From: Candidatus Moraniibacteriota bacterium | GTDB lineage: Bacteria; Patescibacteriota; Minisyncoccia; Moranbacterales; UBA9337 | Length of the DNA stretch: 15,989 bases | Direction: 5' to 3' | NCBI GenBank assembly: GCA_003510795.1 | Contig: DOKP01000102.1 | Span: 4,410 to 20,398, forward strand | Shown: in pieces, positions 1-5,097 of the stretch | Layout of the letters: every line of letters starts with the position of its first letter | Numbering within the stretch: position 1 is the first letter of the stretch | Notes under the pieces: model-generated | Told to the model about the DNA's origin: nothing | What the model saw: the letters and a program-made list of their open reading frames with translations, nothing else | Databases searched by the model: none | Position numbers and translations under genes: made by a program

Positions 1-50
1 ATTCGGCCCGCTTCGCAGTAGCTTTAGCGAGGCGAGTCGGAATGACAAAC
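1..50. repeat. Dispersed intergenic repeat fragment (GTCATTCCGA type)
   Basis: Read on the minus strand this stretch begins GTTTGTCATTCCGACTCG and continues with GC-richer bases unlike its AT-rich surroundings. Short repeats starting GTCATTCCGA or GTCATTGCGA are common between genes in many bacterial genomes. Its left end lies outside the window, so the full length cannot be seen. Identification is by resemblance only. Confidence 0.4.
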
Positions 51-140
51 TAAGCAGCGAACAATTTAACAATATAACCATTTAGCAATTTCAACTTTGC
101 ACACTGGTATTATTTTTTCATAATTCTTAATTCATAATAC

Positions 141-168
141 TTGATACTTACCCCATTTCTGCTACACT
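141..168 (+). promoter_or_regulatory. smpB promoter, predicted leaderless
   Basis: A -35-like TTGATA (141-146), a 16-base spacer and TACACT (163-168) preceded by TG one base away give an extended -10, TGCTACACT. The ATG of smpB begins exactly seven bases after the -10 ends, so the transcript would start at or beside the A of the start codon. The same TGCTAnnnT-N6-ATG arrangement recurs at rpmI and upstream of the secreted-protein gene. Confidence 0.6.
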
Positions 169-174
169 AAGACC

Positions 175-624
175 ATGACTACTATAGCCGTAAACAAACG
201 AGCGAACTTTGATTATGCCCTCACTGATAAATATGAGGCGGGTTTAGTTTTGACTGGAGCGGAGGTAAAGTCAATTAAAACCGGGCATTTGAGTCTCAAG
301 GGAAGTTTCGTCACTTTTAAGGGTACGGAACTCTATTTAACCAACGCGGACATCCCTTTTTATAAGTTTGCGGGCATCCCTGTCAATTATGATCCAAGAC
401 ACTCTCGAAAATTGCTACTCAAAAAATCAGAAATCAAAACATTGCTAGGAAAAGTCAAGGTTAAAGGCTTGACACTTGTGCCTATTCGGGTTTATACTAA
501 GAAAAGACTTATCAAGCTTGAGTTTGGTGTTGGTCGTGGTAAAAAAGAATACGACAAAAGAGAAGACATAAAAAAGAAGGACTCTGCGAAAAAAATGAAG
601 AGACTTCTTCGTAATATAGGATAG
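175..624 (+). CDS. smpB: SsrA-binding protein SmpB
   Basis: SmpB binds tmRNA and delivers it to ribosomes stalled on broken messages, where it stands in for the missing codon-anticodon pair. The 149-residue product is the usual length. It shows the family signatures: an N-terminal NKRANFDY segment, EAGLVLTGAEVKSIKTG near residues 21-37, and the basic C-terminal GRGKKEYDKRED run near 121-132, followed by a lysine-rich tail that in known SmpB proteins reaches into the mRNA channel. The tmRNA gene follows 45 bases downstream, which supports the call. No Shine-Dalgarno sequence precedes the ATG, and the promoter position suggests a leaderless message. No rival start upstream is supported by family alignment. 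Identification is secure. Confidence 0.97.
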   Translation: MTTIAVNKRANFDYALTDKYEAGLVLTGAEVKSIKTGHLSLKGSFVTFKGTELYLTNADIPFYKFAGIPVNYDPRHSRKLLLKKSEIKTLLGKVKVKGLTLVPIRVYTKKRLIKLEFGVGRGKKEYDKREDIKKKDSAKKMKRLLRNIG

Positions 625-650
625 ATAGACATTCGCGCTAATGATATTTT
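622..650 (+). promoter_or_regulatory. Probable tmRNA promoter
   Basis: TAGATA (622-627), a 17-base spacer and TATTTT (645-650) with TG one base before it form an extended -10 promoter. Transcription would start near 657, leaving a short 5' leader of about 13 bases to be removed before the mature tmRNA end at 670, as RNase P does for other tmRNAs. The -35 overlaps the smpB stop codon. The perfect TATAAT at 663-668 lies too close to the mature end to be the -10. Confidence 0.45.
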
Positions 651-669
651 TATGAAAAGTATTATAATC

Positions 670-1080
670 GGGGCTGTCTAGTTTCGACAGTTTGAACTTT
701 AAAAACTAAGCAAGTCGACTCAAGTAATAATAGTCGTAAAACCTGGTTACACGATTATAAGTGCAAACTTTATATCAAAGGCAAAGAACGCAATCGCTAA
801 CGCTTTTGCACCATCTTTCGCTTCTGCTGTAGCCTAAATTGCTCAGCCATCGAACTGCCTATTTCTAGTAAGCAGAGCTCGGTGTCAAACACTAGAATAG
901 CCATCTATGTCTCCTTCGCGTAACTGGCAAAGCTAATTGAAGGATCGATCAATAAAGTTCGTTTGTCTTAAATGTATTGATCTAAACTTCTGTTGTTGCA
1001 AACAGAAAAAAGACAAAATAAACTTGTAGAAATGTTTTTTTAGCCAATTCTGGACATGGGTTCAATTCCCATCAGCTCCA
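670..1080 (+). ncRNA. ssrA: Transfer-messenger RNA (tmRNA)
   Basis: tmRNA rescues stalled ribosomes by acting first as an alanine tRNA and then as a short mRNA that adds a degradation tag. The acceptor stem pairs GGGGCTG (670-676) with CAGCTCC (1073-1079), including the G-U wobble at the third pair that alanyl-tRNA synthetase recognises. The T arm is ATGGG-TTCAATT-CCCAT (1056-1072), and the 5' side has the typical TCTAGTTTCGACAG. A tag frame lies at 763-837. Further helices are visible, for example CTATT..CTAGT with ACTAGAATAG (around 870-900) and GATCAATA with TATTGATC (around 947-985), consistent with pseudoknots. The encoded 3' end after the discriminator A is CGA, not CCA, so CCA must be added by the CCA-adding enzyme. 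smpB lies directly upstream. Confidence 0.95.
763..837 (+). other. tmRNA tag-peptide reading frame
   Basis: The resume codon is GCA at 763, with an A four bases upstream as in Escherichia coli tmRNA. The frame runs 24 codons to TAA at 835-837. The peptide begins ANFISKAKNA and ends FASAVA, so it has an Ala-rich body and a hydrophobic Ala-Val-Ala tail of the kind recognised by ClpXP-type proteases. It is more than twice as long as the ten-residue E. coli tag. The frame choice is inferred from the GCAAAC start and the tail. Confidence 0.8.
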
Positions 1081-1185
1081 CGATAATTTAAATCACAAAT
1101 CAACTCTAATTTGTCTCGAATAATCACGAATTTGATTAGCGAAAATTAGTGAAAAAATTCGAGTAGATTAGCGATTTATATCTTA

Positions 1186-1728
1186 ATGCGAAGACGCCAC
1201 GTAAAAAGAAAACCGATTCAGGTAAAACCTCGCTACAGAGTAAACGAGTATATTAGAACGCCGATTGTTTTTGTTATTGGTGAAAATAAAGAGCAGATTG
1301 GCGAGATGAATAACGTTGATGCGATTGCTCTAGCTAAGTCTAAAGGCTTGGATCTAGTCGAAGTTGCACCCAATGCCAATCCCCCTGTTTGTAAAATAGC
1401 CAACTTTGGAAAATTTCAATACAGCCAATCCAAACAAGACCGGTTAAATAAAGCTAAGCAAAAAAAGACTGATGTAAAGGGTGTCCGCTTGGGCGTTCGA
1501 ACTGATTCTCATGACTTAGAATTTAAAAAGAAACAAACGGAAAAATTCTTAAGCAAGGGAAACAAAGTTAAGATTGAGTTGCGCTTAAGAGGTAGAGAAA
1601 AAGCCCATCAAGATCTAGCAGTTGCAGGTATTCGAAAGTTTGTTGCCACCATTGACATTCCTCATAAAATAGAAGAAGATATAAAGAGATTTCCGGGCGG
1701 ATTCAATATCCTAATTGCCCCAGAATAA
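1186..1728 (+). CDS. infC: Translation initiation factor IF-3
   Basis: IF-3 binds the 30S subunit, keeps it apart from 50S and checks the start codon. The 180-residue product has both family domains: an N-terminal domain with YRVNEYIRTP (about residues 18-27), the hallmark GLDLVEVAPNANPPVCKI (about 54-71) and GKFQYSQSK, then a lysine-rich linker, and a C-terminal domain with KIELRLRGREKAH (about 129-141). The gene starts with ATG rather than the rare AUU-type codon used for autoregulation in enterobacteria. No Shine-Dalgarno sequence precedes it. TTATAT at 1176-1181 could be a -10 that would again leave almost no leader, but no convincing -35 accompanies it. It sits between tmRNA and rpmI-rplT, a classic order. 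Confidence 0.97.
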   Translation: MRRRHVKRKPIQVKPRYRVNEYIRTPIVFVIGENKEQIGEMNNVDAIALAKSKGLDLVEVAPNANPPVCKIANFGKFQYSQSKQDRLNKAKQKKTDVKGVRLGVRTDSHDLEFKKKQTEKFLSKGNKVKIELRLRGREKAHQDLAVAGIRKFVATIDIPHKIEEDIKRFPGGFNILIAPE

Positions 1729-1734
1729 ATAACT

Positions 1735-1772
1735 AAAACAATTTAACATATAAACATTTAAACATATAAACA
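1735..1772. repeat. Low-complexity intergenic phrase
   Basis: This A-rich stretch after infC repeats short words (ACATATAAAC, ATTTAAACAT). Its first ten bases, ACAATTTAAC (1738-1747), also occur at 61-70 before smpB, and similar phrases follow rplT (2481-2530) and the second secreted-protein gene (7390-7444). No coding potential or strong hairpin is visible. Confidence 0.4.
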
Positions 1773-1813
1773 AGTCTGTAATTGAATTTATTTTAAAAGT
1801 AAATCATTGCTAA

Positions 1814-1829
1814 TCCGCCGACTGGCGGA
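1814..1829. repeat. Short GC-rich palindrome upstream of rpmI
   Basis: TCCGCC (1814-1819), a GACT loop and GGCGGA (1824-1829) form a perfect six-pair hairpin in an otherwise AT-rich spacer. It lacks a following T-run, so it is not a clear terminator. It may be a degenerate dispersed repeat or a small regulatory hairpin just upstream of the rpmI promoters. Confidence 0.45.
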
Positions 1830-1836
1830 GCTTATA

Positions 1837-1853
1837 TGCTAAGATGCTAACAT
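1837..1853 (+). promoter_or_regulatory. Tandem overlapping extended -10 promoters of rpmI-rplT
   Basis: Two extended -10 boxes overlap by one base: TGCTAAGAT (1837-1845) and TGCTAACAT (1845-1853). The first predicts a start at 1852, exactly on an out-of-frame ATG (1852-1854). The second predicts a start near 1859-1860, on the rpmI ATG. Neither has a clear -35. The double arrangement and exact spacing match the smpB promoter pattern. Confidence 0.5.
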
Positions 1854-1858
1854 GAATT

Positions 1859-2053
1859 ATGCCAAAGATGAAAAGTAAAAAATCTCTGATAAAGAAAATC
1901 AAAGTAACGGCTGGTAAAAAGGTTTTAAGAAGATACACTAAACAAAATCATTTTAATAGCAAACAAACTGGTAGTTTTAAGCGAAAGAAACGATCTGATG
2001 TAGAAATCGTCGGACAAGAAGCTAAAAATATTTTAAAAGCAATCGTTAACTAG
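1859..2053 (+). CDS. rpmI: Large-subunit ribosomal protein bL35
   Basis: bL35 is a small structural protein of the 50S subunit. The 64-residue product begins with the family signature MPKMKSKKS, followed by the basic KKIKVTAGKKVLRRYTKQNH segment (residues 12-31) and ends at the normal family length. It lies between infC and rplT, the standard position. No Shine-Dalgarno sequence is present. The start at 1859 is chosen because MPKMK is invariant, and the nearby ATG at 1852 is in another frame and opens only an eight-codon frame that ends inside rpmI. Confidence 0.96.
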   Translation: MPKMKSKKSLIKKIKVTAGKKVLRRYTKQNHFNSKQTGSFKRKKRSDVEIVGQEAKNILKAIVN

Positions 2054-2075
2054 AATCATTAGCACAATTAGTATT

Positions 2076-2129
2076 TAGCTTTTTAGGATTTTAAACTAAT
2101 AAGCTACAACCTAAAAGCTACAACCTAAA
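2076..2129 (+). repeat. Direct and inverted repeats between rpmI and rplT
   Basis: AAGCTACAACCTAAA occurs twice in tandem with a 14-base period (2101-2115 and 2115-2129), ending three bases before the rplT start. Upstream, TAGCTTTTTAGG (2076-2087) is complementary, with one bulged T, to CCTAAAAGCTA (2110-2120), so the leader can fold over one repeat copy. L20 is known to repress its own operon through leader RNA in other bacteria, but a control role here is only a guess. Confidence 0.5.
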
Positions 2130-2132
2130 TAT

Positions 2133-2480
2133 ATGACAAGAGTAAAACGTGGTGTTTCCGCCAATAAACGAAGAAAGAATGTTCTATCCATGACCAAGGG
2201 TTTTAAGTGGAGAAGAAAATCTAATTTTATCGCTGCCAAGGAAGCTCTCTTGAAAGCTGGCAAATATGCTTACCGAGATAGACGAACTAAAAAACGGACT
2301 ATGCGCAGTCTGTGGATTATCAGATTAAATAACGCTGTTAGACAGTTCGAGTTATCCTATAGCAAATTTATCGATGTTCTAAAGGGTAAAAATATTGAGC
2401 TAGACAGAAAAGTATTATCTCAAATGGCACTTGAAAATCCTGAAGTATTTGGGAAATTTATGGAAGAAGTGAAGAAATAG
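2133..2480 (+). CDS. rplT: Large-subunit ribosomal protein bL20
   Basis: bL20 is needed for early 50S assembly and binds 23S rRNA. The 115-residue product is the normal length and shows the family pattern: MTRVKRGVSANKRRKNVL at the start, KGFKWRRKSNFIAAKEALLKA (from about residue 22), AYRDRRTKKRTMRSLWIIRLN (about 46-66), and a C-terminal globular half that includes NPEVFGKFMEEVKK. It is co-directional with rpmI, 79 bases downstream, and probably shares its transcript. No Shine-Dalgarno sequence is visible; tandem repeats end just before the ATG. No clear terminator follows, only a low-complexity stretch and then the IS remnant. Confidence 0.97.
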   Translation: MTRVKRGVSANKRRKNVLSMTKGFKWRRKSNFIAAKEALLKAGKYAYRDRRTKKRTMRSLWIIRLNNAVRQFELSYSKFIDVLKGKNIELDRKVLSQMALENPEVFGKFMEEVKK

Positions 2481-2531
2481 AAAATCATAGAGCATGGAAC
2501 ATATATCATATAACAACATATAGCACATACA

Positions 2532-2555
2532 ATTAGATCTTTTGCGAAATAAATT
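2532..2555 (+). repeat. Left terminal inverted repeat of the IS5 remnant
   Basis: Twenty-two of 24 bases match the reverse complement of the right end (2853-2876). The shared core is TTGCGAAATAAATT. The two mismatches are both T here against C at the other end. Confidence 0.85.
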
Positions 2556-2788
2556 ACATTCTTTCAAAATTATAATCCCAGCAATTAAATTAAATCTCAA
2601 ATTGTATCTTTTCCTGCGATTACGATATCTTTCCGCTAAAATCATGAATATATCTTTACCTTCCCAATCACGTTTTCAATTAGAATACGTTTTTTAGAAA
2701 TTTCTCGATTGATTTTTATCTTCACCCCTGTAGCCCACTTGAACTCTCCATCAGATAATTTTTTCAGCTTTTCATATTTCGATTGCAT
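2556..2788 (-). pseudogene. IS5-family transposase remnant, central deletion and frameshift
   Basis: Reading down from the ATG at 2788 the product starts MQSKYEKLKKLSDGEFKW, the helix-turn-helix start typical of IS5-group DDE transposases. After ATGVK it jumps directly to NREISKKRILIENVIGKVK, which in intact relatives is near the C-terminus, so roughly the middle two thirds with the catalytic acidic residues is absent. A frame change follows, and the last conserved stretch, MILAERYRNRRKRYNLRFNL then IAGI, continues in another frame from 2645. The protein cannot be active. Family assignment rests on the recognisable ends and the matching inverted repeats. Confidence 0.78.
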
Positions 2789-2852
2789 ACTTTTTGTTTT
2801 TGATATATTATTTGGTCATACAGAAGGTATACTTTAAATTGTTAGTTTTGTA

Positions 2853-2876
2853 AATTTATTTCGCAAGAGGTCTAAT
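2853..2876 (-). repeat. Right terminal inverted repeat of the IS5 remnant
   Basis: Partner of 2532-2555. It ends eight bases before the extended -10 of the downstream secreted-protein gene, so the element end borders that promoter and may have shaped it. Confidence 0.85.
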
Positions 2877-2883
2877 GACAGTA

Positions 2884-2892
2884 TGCTAAAAT
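2884..2892 (+). promoter_or_regulatory. Extended -10 promoter for the secreted-protein genes
   Basis: TGCTAAAAT is an extended -10 with the same TGCTAnnnT form seen at smpB and rpmI. The predicted start, seven bases after its end, is 2899, exactly on an ATG that opens a five-codon frame. No -35 match is seen; the -35 position falls inside the IS5 inverted repeat. Confidence 0.55.
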
Positions 2893-2898
2893 AAGTAG

Positions 2899-2916
2899 AT
2901 GGTTCTAATGAAATAG
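2899..2916 (+). other. Possible leaderless five-codon upstream reading frame
   Basis: ATG GTT CTA ATG AAA TAG encodes MVLMK and stops three bases before the ATG at 2920. If the transcript starts at 2899 this frame would be translated first, and ribosomes could restart on the downstream gene, which has no Shine-Dalgarno sequence. This is inference from spacing only. Confidence 0.3.
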
Positions 2917-2919
2917 AGT

Positions 2920-5040
2920 ATGAAAGTAAAATGTTTTTACAACTCTTTTTTAAAGCTAATGCTGGTTATCTTTTGCATTGGATTTTTTGTATTTGGATTT
3001 AGCGGACGAGTGAATGCGAATGTCATTATGAGTGCACAATCAGGGGATTGGTCAAGTGTCGCGACATGGGCTGGTGGCATTGTACCGACTGCTGGCGACA
3101 CCGTGGTAATAAACGGTGGTCACATCGTAACGATATCTATGACAACAATAATACCAGCCACAACAGTTAATTCAGGAGCAAGTCTTATCCTTTCCGGAGG
3201 CACGATCACGCTAGCCGGAGATCTCCTTTTTATCACTGAAGGCGGAAACACAACCACTTTCACACAGATGGCCGGAACGACCCTTGATATTTCTTCGTAT
3301 ACTGTTGGGCCTACATATAACACTTATTCTTCCACGGCAAAAATGGCGTGGAGCATGGAAGGAACTGCAGGCAATCCAGCTATGGTGACTGGGACGACAG
3401 GATTGATAACGGACTATCATGCGGGTTCACTTCCAAAAATGACTGTCAATTGGCAATATGCGGTGTTCTCCGGAATGATTCATGCAACAAATTGCAACAG
3501 AATAAACGGTTTAGGTGGCGAAATAATCATAGAACATGGATTGTTTACGAATACGGGTTCATGGGGATTCGGACACGGAGAAACATCACAGACGTTCTCT
3601 ATAAAAAACAGTAACTTCAGGAATATAACTGTGAGAAACACTAACAATCCTGGATACGCGAACGGGTATTGCGTGACCTTCTACCACGGGGCCACATTGA
3701 CCGGCACACACGAGGTTATTGGGAACACATTTGCAAACACAGCGGGTAGCTATTTTAGGATTTATTCATTTGGGGGGACCGATACCCCTGGTGGTGGAGT
3801 GACATATACTCACAACGTTCTCCGCTGCGGGCAATGGGTTGCGACTAGCGAAAAAGGGGCGACCGTTGACTATAATCTTTTTGCCTCAATTGGTTTAGAT
3901 GAGGAGTCATATGCGTCTGGAGTATCTGCTAAATTACGCAATAACGTTTACGTAGCAGATGCAAATTCACATGGCATTAGGCTTGGCAATCCCACCACAC
4001 CGGGCGGGGCCATGGAGTTGAGTTACAATGCCATAGATGACGCTCATTATGCCGCGAATCCAGTATATCTGTCATCAAAAAATGATACCAATATTCACCA
4101 TAATATTTTCACAGGGAAGTCGTCGGCTTTGACATTAACTGGAGCAGTGGACACATCCGCGCCTAATGCCAATATTTATAACAACACATTTGCGAATGCT
4201 GGTCCTACTGTTGCTGGGACGAATCAGGGTATGGGAGTAATGGTGGAAGGTCGACCCGGATATCCTTACACCAAAGTTTACAGCAATCTTTATTATGATC
4301 GATTAATCTCTGAAGGTTCGGCAAACTCAGGTTTTACAGGAACAGGGGTGAAGGCAAATGATATCGCAGAACTTGGCTACAATGCCTACTATGCTAATGG
4401 AGTATTTGGTAGATATGATGCGCTTACCTTCTCTTCTTGGGAGTTAGAAGCTAACTCGCCAACTTATGTTGCTGCGAATCAATTTATAGTATCAGGTGAT
4501 CAGACCGCTAACTATGCAACAAACAGTCCGGTAAAAATCAGTTTTGCAAGCGGAAGAACGATAATTGATAAAGTATTATCATCTTCATATTCATCTCCAA
4601 ACACTATTATCACGACAGCTCAATCATTTATAACTGCTGGAACAATAACCGTTTTCTATGCAACCGGAACCCAAATTCCCGGAACTGGGCTTGCGGGCGG
4701 AACAGATATCCCAGGAAATATTGACCCTCAGTTTGTTGATAACACTAGAAATGCGTTGGCATGGGCTACTGCACACGGAGCCGCTGGGACAGATATAGAA
4801 AAATTGGCTTGGTTTGTCGATGAACAACTGAAAATAAACGGACATGATGCCAATGGTAATCCAACTAGTCCTCCATCATGGACAGCTGAAGATTATCGGC
4901 AATGGATATTTGCAGGATACGTGCCAACAAATCCAGTACTTTCTGCCTCAGGTCTTGATGGTGCATATATAGGAGCAGTTCAGCCAGATGTAGCTGACGC
5001 TATTGCGCCGACCGCACCGACTGAATTGAGCGTGTACTAG
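2920..5040 (+). CDS. Secreted parallel beta-helix protein
   Basis: The 706-residue product has a signal peptide: basic start, hydrophobic core at residues 11-28 and a likely cleavage after VNA (residue 33). The mature start, SGDWSSVATWAGGIVPTAGD (from about 41), matches the opening of G8-like and related secreted beta-rich proteins. Residues about 165-500 contain repeated NxF/NxY turns (NTFANT, HNVLRC, NNVYVA, NIFTGK, NNTFANA), typical of a right-handed parallel beta-helix (pectin-lyase fold), often sugar-binding or sugar-cleaving. A separate beta module spans about 521-577, followed by a DPQFVDN segment. The protein ends APTAPTELSVY, like the start of an absent fibronectin type III domain. 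GC and codon use look richer than in neighbouring genes. No catalytic residues can be assigned, so the substrate is unknown. Confidence 0.8.
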   Translation: MKVKCFYNSFLKLMLVIFCIGFFVFGFSGRVNANVIMSAQSGDWSSVATWAGGIVPTAGDTVVINGGHIVTISMTTIIPATTVNSGASLILSGGTITLAGDLLFITEGGNTTTFTQMAGTTLDISSYTVGPTYNTYSSTAKMAWSMEGTAGNPAMVTGTTGLITDYHAGSLPKMTVNWQYAVFSGMIHATNCNRINGLGGEIIIEHGLFTNTGSWGFGHGETSQTFSIKNSNFRNITVRNTNNPGYANGYCVTFYHGATLTGTHEVIGNTFANTAGSYFRIYSFGGTDTPGGGVTYTHNVLRCGQWVATSEKGATVDYNLFASIGLDEESYASGVSAKLRNNVYVADANSHGIRLGNPTTPGGAMELSYNAIDDAHYAANPVYLSSKNDTNIHHNIFTGKSSALTLTGAVDTSAPNANIYNNTFANAGPTVAGTNQGMGVMVEGRPGYPYTKVYSNLYYDRLISEGSANSGFTGTGVKANDIAELGYNAYYANGVFGRYDALTFSSWELEANSPTYVAANQFIVSGDQTANYATNSPVKISFASGRTIIDKVLSSSYSSPNTIITTAQSFITAGTITVFYATGTQIPGTGLAGGTDIPGNIDPQFVDNTRNALAWATAHGAAGTDIEKLAWFVDEQLKINGHDANGNPTSPPSWTAEDYRQWIFAGYVPTNPVLSASGLDGAYIGAVQPDVADAIAPTAPTELSVY

Positions 5041-5083
5041 AAATTAGCCACAAGACGGGTTACGCAAATAATTTGTTTGGTTG

Positions 5084-5089
5084 TATAAA
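5084..5089 (+). promoter_or_regulatory. Possible secondary -10 upstream of the GH123-like gene
   Basis: TATAAA lies eight bases before the ATG at 5098, so a transcript from it would again have almost no leader. No good -35 is present. The gene may instead be read from the upstream promoter, since only 57 bases separate the two genes and no terminator is seen between them. Confidence 0.25.
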
Positions 5090-5097
5090 AGTTTAAT

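Larger units (their letters stand above)
2532..2876. mobile_element. Internally deleted IS5-family element (MITE-like)
   Basis: The element is bounded by 24-base inverted ends that differ at two positions: ATTAGATCTTTTGCGAAATA at the left (2532 onward) and its near reverse complement ending at 2876. Inside, on the minus strand, lie the N-terminal and C-terminal ends of a transposase with the catalytic middle missing. At 345 bp it is far shorter than a complete IS5-type element. The ends resemble the GAGACCTTTGC-like ends of the IS5 group. No unambiguous target duplication can be read; TA flanks both ends if the element is taken to begin at 2536. It could still be moved in trans by a full-length relative. 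Confidence 0.8.

Noticed and set aside
663..668. Perfect TATAAT just before tmRNA
   Set aside because: It ends only one base before the mature 5' end at 670, so a transcript from it would start inside the acceptor stem. The extended -10 at 642-650 fits better.
1095..1114. Hairpin ACAAAT / ATTTGT after tmRNA as a terminator
   Set aside because: Six A/T-rich pairs with an eight-base loop and no T-run are too weak to call a terminator.
2101..2129. Tandem repeat as a CRISPR or VNTR array
   Set aside because: Only two copies, 14-base period, no spacers and no cas genes.
2415..2645. 76-codon minus-strand frame as a separate gene
   Set aside because: Its start encodes the C-terminal end of an IS5-type transposase and then it reads through the inverted repeat and into rplT in antisense. 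It is part of the pseudogene.
3120..3614. Several open frames in other registers across the beta-helix gene
   Set aside because: They have no family features and lie inside a long frame with a signal peptide and coherent beta-helix repeats.
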